A stretch of 64,000 nt of DNA from Methylobacterium planeticum (GTDB lineage Bacteria > Pseudomonadota > Alphaproteobacteria > Rhizobiales > Beijerinckiaceae), in NCBI RefSeq assembly GCF_008806345.1, contig NZ_VZZJ01000029.1, positions 1 through 64,000 of the forward strand. Direction: 5' to 3'. Both the position numbers and the translations under genes were made by a program. Below, piece by piece: positions 30,745 through 39,482 of this stretch; within the stretch, counting starts at the first letter, position 1, and every line of letters starts with the position of its first letter. A model generated the notes under the pieces. The model made no database searches, was not told where the DNA came from, and saw only the letters and a list, made by a program, of their open reading frames with translations.

Positions 30745-33120
30745 ATGCGCCACGACCCGCGCCAGCCCCACCTGACCGAGCTCGAGCGCAAGGCGCTCTG
30801 GCTCTCGACCTGGATGATCCACAACGCCAACCATGTCCGGCCGAATCCCGACGGCATGAAGGTCGGCGGCCACCAGGCCTCCTCCGCCTCCCTGGCGACG
30901 ATCCTCACCGCCCTCTACTTCGCGGTGCTGCGCCCCGAGGACCGGGTCGCGGTGAAGCCGCATGCGAGCCCGATCTTCCACGCGATCCAGTACCTCGCCG
31001 GGCGGCAGAGCCGGGACAAGCTCGAGCGCTTCCGCGGCTTCGGCGGCGCGCAATCCTACCCCTCGCGCACCAAGGACACCGACGACGTCGATTTCTCGAC
31101 GGGCTCCGTCGGGCTCGGCGTCGCGCAGACGCTGTTCGGCGCGCTGGTGCGCGACTACGTGCGCGCCCACGGCTGGGGCCTCGACAGGCCGGAGGGCCGC
31201 ATGGTCGCCCTGGTGGGCGATGCCGAGATGGACGAGGGCAACATCTTCGAGGCCCTGATGGAGGGCTGGAAGCAGGGCCTGCGCCGGACCTGGTGGATCA
31301 TCGACTACAACCGGCAGAGCCTCGACGCGGTGATCCGCGAGGGCCTCTACACCCGGTTCGAGCAGATCTTCCGCGCCTTCGGCTGGGACGTCGTGGTGCT
31401 GAAATACGGCTCGCTCATGGAGGCGGCCTTCGGGGAGCCGGGGGGCGAGCGCCTGCGGGCCTGGATCGACGGCGCGCCGAACCAGCTCTACGCGGCGCTG
31501 ACCTTCCAGGGGGGCGCCGCCTGGCGCCGCCGGCTCGAGGCGGACCTCGCCGGGGACGCGCAGGCCCTCGCGCTGATCGGGCGCCGCAGCGACGAGGCCC
31601 TCGCGCTCCTCATGGGCAATCTCGGCGGGCACGACATGGTCAGCCTGCTCGACGCCTTCGCGGCGGCCGACAACGACCGGCCGACGGTGTTCATCGCCTA
31701 CACGGTGAAGGGCTACGGCCTGCCGCTCGCCGGCCACAAGGACAACCATTCGGGCCTGCTGACCCCGGCCCAGGTCGAGCTCCTGCGGGACAAGGCGGGG
31801 GTGCGCCCGGGCCAGGAATGGGAGCCCTTCGAGGGCGCCGCCCTGCCGGCGGAGGATCTCCGGCGCTTCATCGCGCAGGCGCCCTTCTTCCGCGAAGGCC
31901 CGCGTCTGCGGGAGGCCCCGCGCCTGCCGGTGCCCGAGGCCTTCCCGGCGCCGCGCCAGCCGGTGATGTCGACGCAGGCCGGGTTCGGCCTGATCCTGAA
32001 CGAGCTCGCCCGCTCCGACGCGCCGATCGTCGAGCGCATCGTCACGACCTCGCCGGACGTCACCGTCTCGACCAATCTCGGCGGCTGGGTGAACCGGCGC
32101 GGGCTCTTCGCCCGCGAGGAGTTGCGCGACCTGTTCCGGGCCGAGCGCATCCCCTCGACCTTCACCTGGGACTTCTCGGCGAAGGGCCAGCACATCGAGC
32201 TCGGCATCGCGGAGATGAACCTGTTCATCCTGCTCTCCGGGCTCGGCCTCTCGCACCGCCTGTTCGGCGAGCGGCTGATCCCGATCGGCACGCTCTACGA
32301 TCCCTTCATCGCCCGCGGCCTCGATGCGCTGAACTACGCCTGCTACCAGGACGCGCGCTTCATCATCGCGGCGACGCCCTCCGGGGTGACGCTGGCGCCG
32401 GAGGGCGGGGCGCACCAGTCGATCGGGACGCCGCTGATCGGGCTGGCGCAGGACGGCCTCGCGACCTTCGAGCCCGCCTTCGTGGACGAGTTGTCGGTGA
32501 TCCTGGCCCACGCCCTCGACTACGTTCAGCGCGACGGGCAGGAGGGCGCGGAGCGGGGCGGCTCGGTCTATCTGCGCCTCTCGACCCGGACCCTGGCGCA
32601 ACCGCAGCGCAGCCTGTCGGCGGATCTCACGGCCTCCATCGTCGAGGGGGCCTACTGGCTGCGCGAGCCCGGCCCCAACGCCGAGATCGTGGTGGCGTAT
32701 ACGGGCGCGGTGGCGCCGGAGGCGATCGAGGCGGTCGGCCTGATGGCGGAGGACCGCCGCGATGTCGGGCTGCTCGCCGTGACCTCCGCCGACCGCCTCC
32801 ACGCGGGCTGGACCGAGGCCCAGCGTGCCCGCGAGGGCGGACGGGACCAGGCGCGCAGCCATGTCGAGGCGCTCCTCGGCGGTCTGCCCCCGCATTGCGG
32901 CCTCGTCACGGTGATCGACGGCCATCCGGCGACGCTCGGCTGGCTCGGCGCGGTCCAGGGGCACCGCACGCGGGCGCTCGGCGTCGAGCGGTTCGGCCAG
33001 ACCGGCACCGTGGCGGACCTCTACCGTCACTACGGCCTCGACGCGCGCGGCATCGTCGGCGCGGCCCTCGCGCTGGCGCCGGAGCGCCCGATCCGCCACC
33101 TGCGCGGCGCCTCGGCCTGA
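30745..33120 (+). CDS. Thiamine-diphosphate 2-oxoacid dehydrogenase E1-like protein (AceE/MdeB-like)
   Basis: A 791-residue ThDP enzyme with the single-chain AceE/transketolase layout: pyrimidine and PP domains in one polypeptide. Visible are VGGHQASSASLATILTALYF, SPIFHAIQYLAGRQSRDKLE and the ThDP-binding VGDAEMDEGNIFEALMEGWK ending in WWIIDYNRQS. The second domain has DFSAKGQHIELGIAEMNLFI and PSGVTLAPEGGAHQSIG. It is shorter than PDH E1 (about 890). No E2 or E3 gene is nearby. An AceE-like E1 paired with an Lrp regulator resembles MdeB/MdeR of methionine catabolism, but no methionine lyase is present. Confidence 0.85.
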   Translation: MRHDPRQPHLTELERKALWLSTWMIHNANHVRPNPDGMKVGGHQASSASLATILTALYFAVLRPEDRVAVKPHASPIFHAIQYLAGRQSRDKLERFRGFGGAQSYPSRTKDTDDVDFSTGSVGLGVAQTLFGALVRDYVRAHGWGLDRPEGRMVALVGDAEMDEGNIFEALMEGWKQGLRRTWWIIDYNRQSLDAVIREGLYTRFEQIFRAFGWDVVVLKYGSLMEAAFGEPGGERLRAWIDGAPNQLYAALTFQGGAAWRRRLEADLAGDAQALALIGRRSDEALALLMGNLGGHDMVSLLDAFAAADNDRPTVFIAYTVKGYGLPLAGHKDNHSGLLTPAQVELLRDKAGVRPGQEWEPFEGAALPAEDLRRFIAQAPFFREGPRLREAPRLPVPEAFPAPRQPVMSTQAGFGLILNELARSDAPIVERIVTTSPDVTVSTNLGGWVNRRGLFAREELRDLFRAERIPSTFTWDFSAKGQHIELGIAEMNLFILLSGLGLSHRLFGERLIPIGTLYDPFIARGLDALNYACYQDARFIIAATPSGVTLAPEGGAHQSIGTPLIGLAQDGLATFEPAFVDELSVILAHALDYVQRDGQEGAERGGSVYLRLSTRTLAQPQRSLSADLTASIVEGAYWLREPGPNAEIVVAYTGAVAPEAIEAVGLMAEDRRDVGLLAVTSADRLHAGWTEAQRAREGGRDQARSHVEALLGGLPPHCGLVTVIDGHPATLGWLGAVQGHRTRALGVERFGQTGTVADLYRHYGLDARGIVGAALALAPERPIRHLRGASA

Positions 33121-33258
33121 GGCGGCGGGCCCGCGGTAGCGCGGATCCTGATGAGATGCTGATGCGGAGGGGGCCCGTGCCCGCTCGATTCCTGATAGGG
33201 AGGCGACGAGATTTCGTCGGCGGTCCCGCGGATGGATCGCGCGAGACCCCCGAATTCC

Positions 33259-33492
33259 ATGTCGAACTCCCTCTTCACCGGCACGACCCGCCCCGAGCCC
33301 GTCCTGGGCCCGGGTCTCCACTTTCTCGTCGGCCAGGACGCGCAGGGGCGCTGGGTCGCGGTGGAGGCGCGCGGCCTCGCCGGCGGCATCTTCCGCAGCC
33401 GCCGGGACGCGATCCACTACGCCGCCGCCGAGACGCGCGGGCGGCCGGATGCGGTCGGCCTGTCGCTGGAGCGGATCGACCTTCGGATCTGA
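33259..33492 (+). CDS. Small hypothetical protein
   Basis: A 77-residue protein, start taken at MSNSLFTGTTRPEPVLGPG; the frame is open 27 bases further to an ATG. It has HFLVGQDAQGRWVAVEARGL, AGGIFRSRRDAIHYAAAETR and ends ERIDLRI. The compact alpha-beta pattern with a conserved-looking GGIFRSRRDA stretch is typical of small uncharacterised Rhizobiales proteins. It is a single gene between the E1 gene and the kdp remnant. Function unknown. Confidence 0.6.
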   Translation: MSNSLFTGTTRPEPVLGPGLHFLVGQDAQGRWVAVEARGLAGGIFRSRRDAIHYAAAETRGRPDAVGLSLERIDLRI

Positions 33493-33505
33493 GCGGCGCG
33501 GCGGG

Positions 33506-33751
33506 TCAGGTGCTCGGGTGCGCGGCCGGGTACGCGACGGGGTGCGCCCCGCCCATCGCCGCGTAGAGGCCCGCGGCGTCGCGGGCCCGGCGCATCGCCG
33601 CGGCGGCCTCCGGATCGCGCAGGCGCCGCGCGACGCCGGCCAGCGCGTTCAGGGACGCGTCCGGGGTCCCCATCGGCAGGAGCAGCAGGAAGACGAGGTC
33701 GACCGGCTGCTCGTCGACCGCGTCGAACGCGACCGCGGCGCGCGGGCCCAC
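33506..33751 (-). pseudogene. C-terminal half of a PTS IIA (PtsN-like) protein
   Basis: The 81-codon frame from GTG 33751 reads FDAVDEQPVDLVFLLLLPMG, LNALAGVARRLRDPEA and RRARDAAGLYAAM, which is the C-terminal half of a fructose/nitrogen-type PTS EIIA domain. The family is normally about 150 residues; the N-terminal half with the phosphorylated histidine is missing and is replaced by an arginine/proline-rich open stretch without similarity. It cannot act as a phosphoacceptor. It lies 121 bases downstream of kdpE, where a ptsN-like gene often closes kdp operons in related bacteria, so it is probably part of the same erosion. Confidence 0.65.
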
Positions 33752-33872
33752 GAGGACCTGTCCCGGCGCGAGGAGATCGGGACGCCTCGTCGGGACGCGC
33801 CGCGGCGGGGGTGGACGGAACAGGTCACGGGAACTCCGGAACGCGGGGGGCCATGCGGCCGGCGGCGGCGCA

Positions 33873-34568
33873 TCAGGAGCGCGGCGCGTCGTCGGGGGCC
33901 CGCAGGCGGTAGCCGACGCCGGTCTCGGTGAGGAGGATGCGCGGCCGCTCCGGATCGGCCTCGAGCTTCTGGCGGAGCTGGCGCATGTAGACCCGCAGGT
34001 ATTGCGGGTCGGAGGAGGTCGAGACCTCGCTCATCAGCTGGGCATGGGTCAGGACCTTGCCGGCATGCTGCACCATCACCCGCAGGAAATCGTACTCGCG
34101 CGGCGTCAGCTTCACCTCGGATCCGTTCAGCCGCACGATGCGCCGCACGAGGTCGACGCTGAGGCCGTCGACCTGGAACAGGGCGCGCTCGCCCTGCACG
34201 GCCAGCTGGTGGCGCAGGGCCGTGCGGATGCGCGCGAGGAGCTCGCCCATGCCGAAGGGCTTCGTCACGTAGTCGTCGGCGCCGAGATCGAGGGCCTCGA
34301 CCTTGCCCGTCTCGTCGTCGCGGCTCGACAGCACCACCACCGGCAGGTCGGGATGGCCCTCGCGGATGAGGCGCAGGAGGTCGTGCCCGCGCATGTCCGG
34401 GAGGCCGAGGTCGAGGATCACGAGATCGACCGTGTCGCGGGCCAGCACCTCGCGGGCGGTCCGGGCGTTCGGGGCCTCGACGACCCCGTACCCTTGCGTC
34501 GCCAGCCCCATGCGCAGGAGCTTGCGGATGGGCGGCTCGTCGTCGATCACGAGGATCTGCAGGCTCAT
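33873..34568 (-). CDS. kdpE: KdpE response regulator
   Basis: A 231-residue OmpR-family response regulator. The receiver has acidic residues in LVIDDEPPIRK, the phosphorylated Asp in LVILDLGLPDMRGHD and the lysine in DDYVTKPFGMGELLARIRTA. The winged helix has LTPREYDFLRVMVQHAGKVL and QYLRVYMRQLRQKLEADPER, which is KdpE-specific. It looks intact. It overlaps the kdpD remnant by 4 bases (ATGA). Its cognate kinase has lost its catalytic core and the pump genes are missing, so it is an orphan unless another kinase phosphorylates it. Confidence 0.93.
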   Translation of the reverse strand: MSLQILVIDDEPPIRKLLRMGLATQGYGVVEAPNARTAREVLARDTVDLVILDLGLPDMRGHDLLRLIREGHPDLPVVVLSSRDDETGKVEALDLGADDYVTKPFGMGELLARIRTALRHQLAVQGERALFQVDGLSVDLVRRIVRLNGSEVKLTPREYDFLRVMVQHAGKVLTHAQLMSEVSTSSDPQYLRVYMRQLRQKLEADPERPRILLTETGVGYRLRAPDDAPRS

Positions 34569-36504
34569 GCGGCGATGGTCCGGGCGGGATTGCGCGATCC
34601 GGAGGGGATCGGCAGGGTGAGGGTGAAGACGGCCCCGCTCCGGTCGCGCCGGTTCGCGGCCGTGATCCGGCCGCCCATCGCCTCGATGAAGCCCCGCTCG
34701 ATGGCGAGGGCGCCCTGGTCGGCGAGGGCATCGAGGAGCCTGCGGCTCTCCGGCGTCAGGATCGGGCCGGAGCCGTCGGCGTCGAGGCCGATCACCCCGA
34801 TGGTGCCGCGCCCGGTGCGCATCGGCAGGAACAGGCGCCTGGCGCCAGGCAGCGTGTCGGCGCCGCGCCCGGTCGGCCTGTCGTTGTCGAAGGCCCATTG
34901 GGCCGCCGCGAGATCGGCCTCGTCGAGGCGGTCCTCGGGCGGGTAGCCGCCCCGGACCGCGACGGAGCCGCCCTCCGGCAGCAGCAGGACGACGCGGACC
35001 CGCAGCATGGCGGCGACCTGGGCCGAGGTCGCCCAGAGCACGTCGTCGAGGGTGCCGCAGCCCGCGAGCTTGCGGCTGAAGCCGTAGAGGCGCTCGGTGG
35101 ACCGGGCCCGGCCCTGGCTGATCACCGCCGCCTTCCGGGAGCGGGAGGCGAGGTTCGAGACCAGCACGGCCACGATGGTGAAAGGCAGGAAGGCGGCGAC
35201 ATTCGTCGGGTCCGCGATCGTGAAGGTGTAGACCGGCGGCAGGAAGAAGAAGTTGTAGGACAGGGACGCGGCGACGACCGCGGCGAGCGAGGGCCCCAGG
35301 CCGAAACGCACCGCCACCGCGACGACGGCGGTGAGGAGGACGAGGTCCGCGTTCTCGACCCCGGTATAGGGCTGGAGCAGCAGGGCGAGGCCGAGGCCGG
35401 CGGCGGTCGCCAGCACCGCGAGGCCGTAGCTGCGCAGGCCCAGGACCGGGTCGCCTTGCCGACCACGATGTGGTTGACGTTGGCCGAGCGCGCATAGGCC
35501 AGGATGTCGTCCGCCGTCCGGCGGCTGCCGGGCAGGGTCACGGCGTCGCCGCCCAAGCGGTCGGCGAGCCGCAGGGTGTCGGCGATGCGGTCGCGCTCGG
35601 GCTCGCTCAAGGTCGTGCTGCGCGGCCCCGCGACGCTGAGCGCGGTCCAGGGGGCGAGCAGGCGGTCGGCCAGACGCTTGGCGTAGCGCACGAGCCCGGC
35701 CGAGCGCGGATCCTCGCTGATGCAGACGAGGACCCGCTCGCCCGCGCTCCAGGGGCCCGGGATCGCGTTCGCCCGCATGTGGCTCAGGAGCTCGTCGTCG
35801 ACCCGGTCGGCGGTGCGCCGCAGCGCCGGCTCGCGCAGCGCCGTGAGGTTGCCGCGGGAGAAGTAGTGCTTCAGGGCCCGCTCGGCATTCGTCGGGACAT
35901 AGACCTTGCCGTCCTTCAGACGCTGGATCAGGTCGTCGGGGTTGAGATCGACCACCTCGATGTCGTCGGCCCGGTCGAGGATGCCGTCCGGCACGGTCTC
36001 GCGGACCCGGATGCGGGTGATCTGCGCCACGACGTCGTTGAGGCTCTCGACGTGCTGGATGTTGAGCGTGGTGTGCACGTCGACGCCGGCATCGAGCAGC
36101 TCCTCGACGTCCTGGTAGCGCTTCGGGTGGCGCGAGCCCGGGGCGTTGGTGTGGGCGAGCTCGTCGACGAGCGCGAGGGCCGGACGGCGCGCGAGCAGCG
36201 CGTCGAGGTCCATCTCCTCCAGCACCGTGCCGTGATAGGGAACGCGCCGGCGCGCCAGCACCTCCAGCCCCTCGACCAGCGCCTCGGTCTCGGCCCGGCC
36301 ATGGGTCTCCACCACGCCGACCACCACGTCGGCTCCGGCCTTCCGCCGCGCCAGCGCGACGGTCAGCATCTCGCAGGTCTTGCCGACGCCGGGGGCGGCG
36401 CCGAGGTAGACCTTGAGGCGCCCGCGCGTCCGCTCCGCCCGGCGCGCCGCGTCGAGCAGGGCGTCGGGCGAGGGGCGGTTCGGGTCTCGGCCGGCCTCGG
36501 ACAT
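34565..36504 (-). pseudogene. kdpD: kdpD, broken by two internal deletions
   Basis: The N-terminal KdpD domain (Walker A YLGAAPGVGKTCEML, LALVDELAHTNAPGSRHPKR) and most of the Usp domain are intact down to VNHIVVGKATR near 35450. There the frame breaks: the next family-like codons (LRSYGLAVLATAAGLGLALL) are in another frame, and the end of the Usp domain is missing. The second frame keeps four membrane segments and the GAF domain (GTLDDVLWATSAQVAAMLRV). Then DALADQGALAIER joins directly to GFIEAMGGRITAANRRDRSG. All of HisKA and nearly all of HATPase, about 200 residues, are gone. The result is about 640 codons instead of about 900, with no kinase. Confidence 0.9.
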
Positions 36505-36525
36505 GCGCGATCTTAGACGAAGGGA

Positions 36526-37140
36526 CTACTTCCGGGCGAGATCGTCGAGGGCGAGGTTGAGGGCCAGCACGTTGACGCGCGGCTCGCCGAGCACCCCGAG
36601 GAGCCGGCCCCGCACCTGCCCGCGGACGAGGTCGCGCAGGCGCTCCTCCGGGAGGTTGCGCGCCCGGGCGATGCGCGGCACCTGGAACAGGGCGGCCTCG
36701 GGCGAGATGTCGGGGTCGAGCCCGGACCCGCTCGTCGTCACGAGGTCGACCGGGACCGGCTGCCCGGGATTCTCGGCCGCGAGGGCCGCGCGGTCGGCGG
36801 TCACGCGCTCGGCGAGGGCGGCGCTCGTCGGGCCGAGATTCGAGCCGCCGGAATTGGCCGCGTTGTAGGGTGCCGGCACGGTCCTGGTGCTGTCGGCCGG
36901 GTCCGGGGCGAGCGTGGCCGAGGGGCGGCCGTGGAAGCTGCCGGCCCCCGCGAAAGGCTGGCCGATCAGCGCCGAGCCGACGACCTTGCCGTCGCGCTCG
37001 ACCAGGCTGCCGGCGGCCTGGGCCGGGAACAGCACCCCCGCGAGGCCGGTCATCGCCAGGGGATAGGCGAGGCCGGTCAGCGCCGTCAGGGCGGTCAGCA
37101 GGACGAGGGCGGGACGAAGCTCTTTGAGCATGGGAGTCAT
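36526..37140 (-). CDS. kdpC: KdpC subunit of the K+-transporting ATPase
   Basis: A 204-residue KdpC, full length. An N-terminal membrane segment (RPALVLLTALTALTGLAYPL) precedes the periplasmic domain with GSALIGQPFAGAGSFHGRPS, YNAANSGGSNLGPTS and VTTSGSGLDPDISPEAALFQ, all family hallmarks. KdpC stabilises the KdpFABC pump. Here kdpA and kdpB are absent upstream, so this subunit has no visible partner. It is followed by the kdpD remnant 21 bases later. Confidence 0.93.
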   Translation of the reverse strand: MTPMLKELRPALVLLTALTALTGLAYPLAMTGLAGVLFPAQAAGSLVERDGKVVGSALIGQPFAGAGSFHGRPSATLAPDPADSTRTVPAPYNAANSGGSNLGPTSAALAERVTADRAALAAENPGQPVPVDLVTTSGSGLDPDISPEAALFQVPRIARARNLPEERLRDLVRGQVRGRLLGVLGEPRVNVLALNLALDDLARK

Positions 37141-37150
37141 CTCCGGGAGG

Positions 37151-37216
37151 TCAGGCGAGGTGCAGGGCGGCGCCGAAGAAGGCGAGGCCCGCGGCGATGA
37201 AGACGATGTCGAGCAT
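37151..37216 (-). CDS. 21-residue membrane peptide at the lost kdpFAB position
   Basis: A short frame reads MLDIVFIAAGLAFFGAALHL and then a stop. It resembles the start of the small membrane protein that often precedes kdpF/kdpA in Methylobacterium-like kdp operons. It lies 11 bases before kdpC, exactly where kdpF, kdpA and kdpB should stand. The C-terminus is probably altered by the deletion. It is either the leader remnant of the operon or a chance short frame. Confidence 0.4.
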   Translation of the reverse strand: MLDIVFIAAGLAFFGAALHLA

Positions 37217-37421
37217 GGTGCGTGCGAATCCGATCCCGGCCCTCGGGGCGACGTCCGGCGGGCCGGGGCCGTCGCTTGGCCGAGGCCCGATCATGGCCGG
37301 GAAGCGCGTGAGGATTCGAGACGGAGGCGGCGGCGATCTTATATGGGAGCCGTTAGGATCCGGGCGCCACCCGCACGGGCGGGCGCAAAGCCCCCCCGGT
37401 GGCCCGCTCCGGGGCGTTGCC

Positions 37422-37481
37422 CGTTCGGGCGACCCCGGTTCGGGCGATCTTGGTTCGGGCAATCTTGGTTCAGGCGATCTT
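37422..37481. repeat. 15-bp tandem repeat across the phoX stop codon
   Basis: Four units of the GGTTCGGGCGATCTT type run from beyond the phoX gene into its last codons. On the phoX strand each unit reads AAG-AT(C/T)-GCC-CGA-ACC or a close variant, except the innermost, which has TGA in place of CGA. That TGA is the phoX stop. Confidence 0.85.
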
Positions 37482-39410
37482 GCCGCTTCCCTTGCGCGTC
37501 ACGGCGACGATCGAGGGGCGCGGCGGCAGGTTCGGCTGGAAATCCGGCCAGCGCGTCGCGGGCTGCTCGAAGCTCGCGGGCGCGGCCTCGTCCTCGGATT
37601 CACCGGGGTGCTGCACGGCGACGAAGAAGGTCTGGTCGTCGGGGGTGAAGCACGGGCCGCACATCTCGGCGCCGACGGGCACCCGGAAGAAGTGCCGGGC
37701 GGTGCCGCGGCGCGGCCCCTCGGTCTCGAGGGCCCAGATCCCGTCGGCGCGCCCGGTCGCCTTGCGCGAGTTCCCATCGGTGGCGATCCAGAGGCGTCCC
37801 CGGCCGTCGACCGTGCAATTGTCGGGCATGCCGAACCAGCCGTTCGCGCTGGTCTCCGCCGAGAAGGTCGCGCCCGCGGCCGGGCTGCCGCAGCGCACCA
37901 GCACCTCCCAGCGGAACCCCGTCGCCGCGTGGTCCGCATCGTCGGGCATCATCTCGACGATGTGCCCGAAGGCGTTGTTCGGCCTCGGATTGGCGGCATC
38001 GACCTGGTCGGCGGTCCGCTTGCCGTTGTTCGTCAGCATCACGTAGACGCGGTTCGTCAGCGGGTTGGCCTCGATGTCCTCGGGGCGGTCCATCCGGGTG
38101 GCGCCGAGCCGGTCCGCCGCGCGGCGGGTCTCGATCAGCACCTCCGCCTGGCTCTCGAACCCGGCGGCGGCATCGAGGCCGCCCTGCCCGTGGACCAGGG
38201 GCAGCCAGGTCCCCGTCCCGTCCGCGTCGTAGCGGGCGACGTAGAGCGTGCCGGAATCGAGGAGGTCGCGGTTGGCGGCCCGGCTTCCCGGGTCGACCCG
38301 GCCCGCGGTCACGAACTTGTAGACGTAGTCGAAGCGCTCGTCGTCGCCGAGATAGACGACGTAGCGGCCGTCCCTGGCGAGGATGCCGGCGGCCCCCTCG
38401 TGCTTCACGCGCCCGAGCGCCGTGCGCTTCTTCGGCACCGAGCCCGGGTCGAAGGGATCGATCTCGACGACCCAGCCGAAGCGGTTCGGCTCCCGGGGCG
38501 TCCTGGCGAGATCGAAGCGCTCGTGGACGCCGCCCCAGCTGTATTGCGGGGCGCCGAGGCCGTAGCGCTTGGCGTTTCGGGCCTCGGGATGCCCCTCGGG
38601 CAGCTTGCCCTGGAAGTAGTAGTGGAAGTTCTCCTCGCCCGAGAGCCAGGTTCCCCACGGGGTGAGCCCGCCCGAGCAGTTGTTGATGGTGCCGCGCACC
38701 AGCCGGCCGGTCGGATCCTCGGCGGTCTGCAGGCGCGGGTGACCGGCGGCCGGGCCGGTGATCTCCATCGGGGTCTCGGCGGTGATGCGGCGGGTGTAGG
38801 GCGAGCCGAGTACCGGCTGCCACTTGCCGCCCTCGCGCCGGATCTCGACCACCGATCCGCCATGCGCCGCGATCTCGACCGCGATCTGGGCCGGCGAGAG
38901 CGGCAGGGGGCCGTTCTTGCGGCTCAGCGTGGCAAGTCCCGGAAACATGAGTTCGGCATTCGTGTACTCGTGGTTGACCACGAGGAGGCCGTGCGCGCTC
39001 GAATTCTCGATCGGGATGTAGCCGACGAAGTCGTTGTTGTAGCCGAACTGGCGCGCCTGGGTCGCGGCGCTCTGGGTGGCCGGGTCGAGGGCGGGCGCGT
39101 CGGGAAAGAGCGGGTCGCCCCAGCGCAGCAGGATGTCGGCGTCGTAGCCCTCGGCGACGTGGTGGGTCTCGTCCGAGCCGGCCTCGATCTCGGAGAAGTC
39201 GAAGGACGAGGCCAGACCGGCGGCCCCCGCCTCGGGCGGCAGCAGGACCTCGGCGCCGAGCGCCGCCGAGAGGCCCACCGCCATCGAGCCGCGCATCAGG
39301 TCCCGCCGGCTGAACCGGCGCGCGATCACCTCTCCGAGGGTCGTGCCGGGGGTGGCCTCGGCGGCGGGGTCGTTGAACCCGGAGGTCGTGGCATCAGGGG
39401 CGGGCGACAT
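37470..39410 (-). CDS. phoX: PhoX-family alkaline phosphatase (Tat-exported)
   Basis: A 646-residue phosphatase of the PhoX/DUF839 family, calcium- and iron-dependent in characterised members, releasing phosphate from organic esters in the periplasm. A twin-arginine signal (RRFSRRDLMRGSMAVGLSAA) starts near residue 33. The core has LLVVNHEYTNAELMFPG, NNCSGGLTPWGTWLSGEENF, FGWVVEIDPFDPGSVPKKRT, GRYVVYLGDDERFDYVYKFV, RPEDIEANPLTNRVYVMLTN and PDDQTFFVAVQHPGE. Length is typical. A Pho-box-like site lies upstream. The stop codon is within a 15-bp repeat. Confidence 0.93.
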   Translation of the reverse strand: MSPAPDATTSGFNDPAAEATPGTTLGEVIARRFSRRDLMRGSMAVGLSAALGAEVLLPPEAGAAGLASSFDFSEIEAGSDETHHVAEGYDADILLRWGDPLFPDAPALDPATQSAATQARQFGYNNDFVGYIPIENSSAHGLLVVNHEYTNAELMFPGLATLSRKNGPLPLSPAQIAVEIAAHGGSVVEIRREGGKWQPVLGSPYTRRITAETPMEITGPAAGHPRLQTAEDPTGRLVRGTINNCSGGLTPWGTWLSGEENFHYYFQGKLPEGHPEARNAKRYGLGAPQYSWGGVHERFDLARTPREPNRFGWVVEIDPFDPGSVPKKRTALGRVKHEGAAGILARDGRYVVYLGDDERFDYVYKFVTAGRVDPGSRAANRDLLDSGTLYVARYDADGTGTWLPLVHGQGGLDAAAGFESQAEVLIETRRAADRLGATRMDRPEDIEANPLTNRVYVMLTNNGKRTADQVDAANPRPNNAFGHIVEMMPDDADHAATGFRWEVLVRCGSPAAGATFSAETSANGWFGMPDNCTVDGRGRLWIATDGNSRKATGRADGIWALETEGPRRGTARHFFRVPVGAEMCGPCFTPDDQTFFVAVQHPGESEDEAAPASFEQPATRWPDFQPNLPPRPSIVAVTRKGSGKIA

Positions 39411-39464
39411 CGCGCGGATCGGACCGGTGCGTTGGGACGGGAGCGCCGAGGCTCCAGCACTTCC

Positions 39465-39482
39465 GTGTCAGGGATGTGACAC
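39465..39482 (-). promoter_or_regulatory. Pho-box-like site before phoX
   Basis: On the minus strand GTGTCAC-ATCC-CTGACAC matches CTGTCAT-N4-CTGTCAT at 10 of 14 positions with the right spacing, 54 bases upstream of the phoX ATG. It is also an inverted repeat (GTGTCA/TGACAC). PhoX genes are commonly PhoB-controlled, which fits. Confidence 0.5.

Noticed and set aside
35416..35460. kdpD frame change as programmed frameshifting
   Set aside because: Family sequence is missing at the junction and the kinase core is deleted further on; no slippery heptamer is seen.
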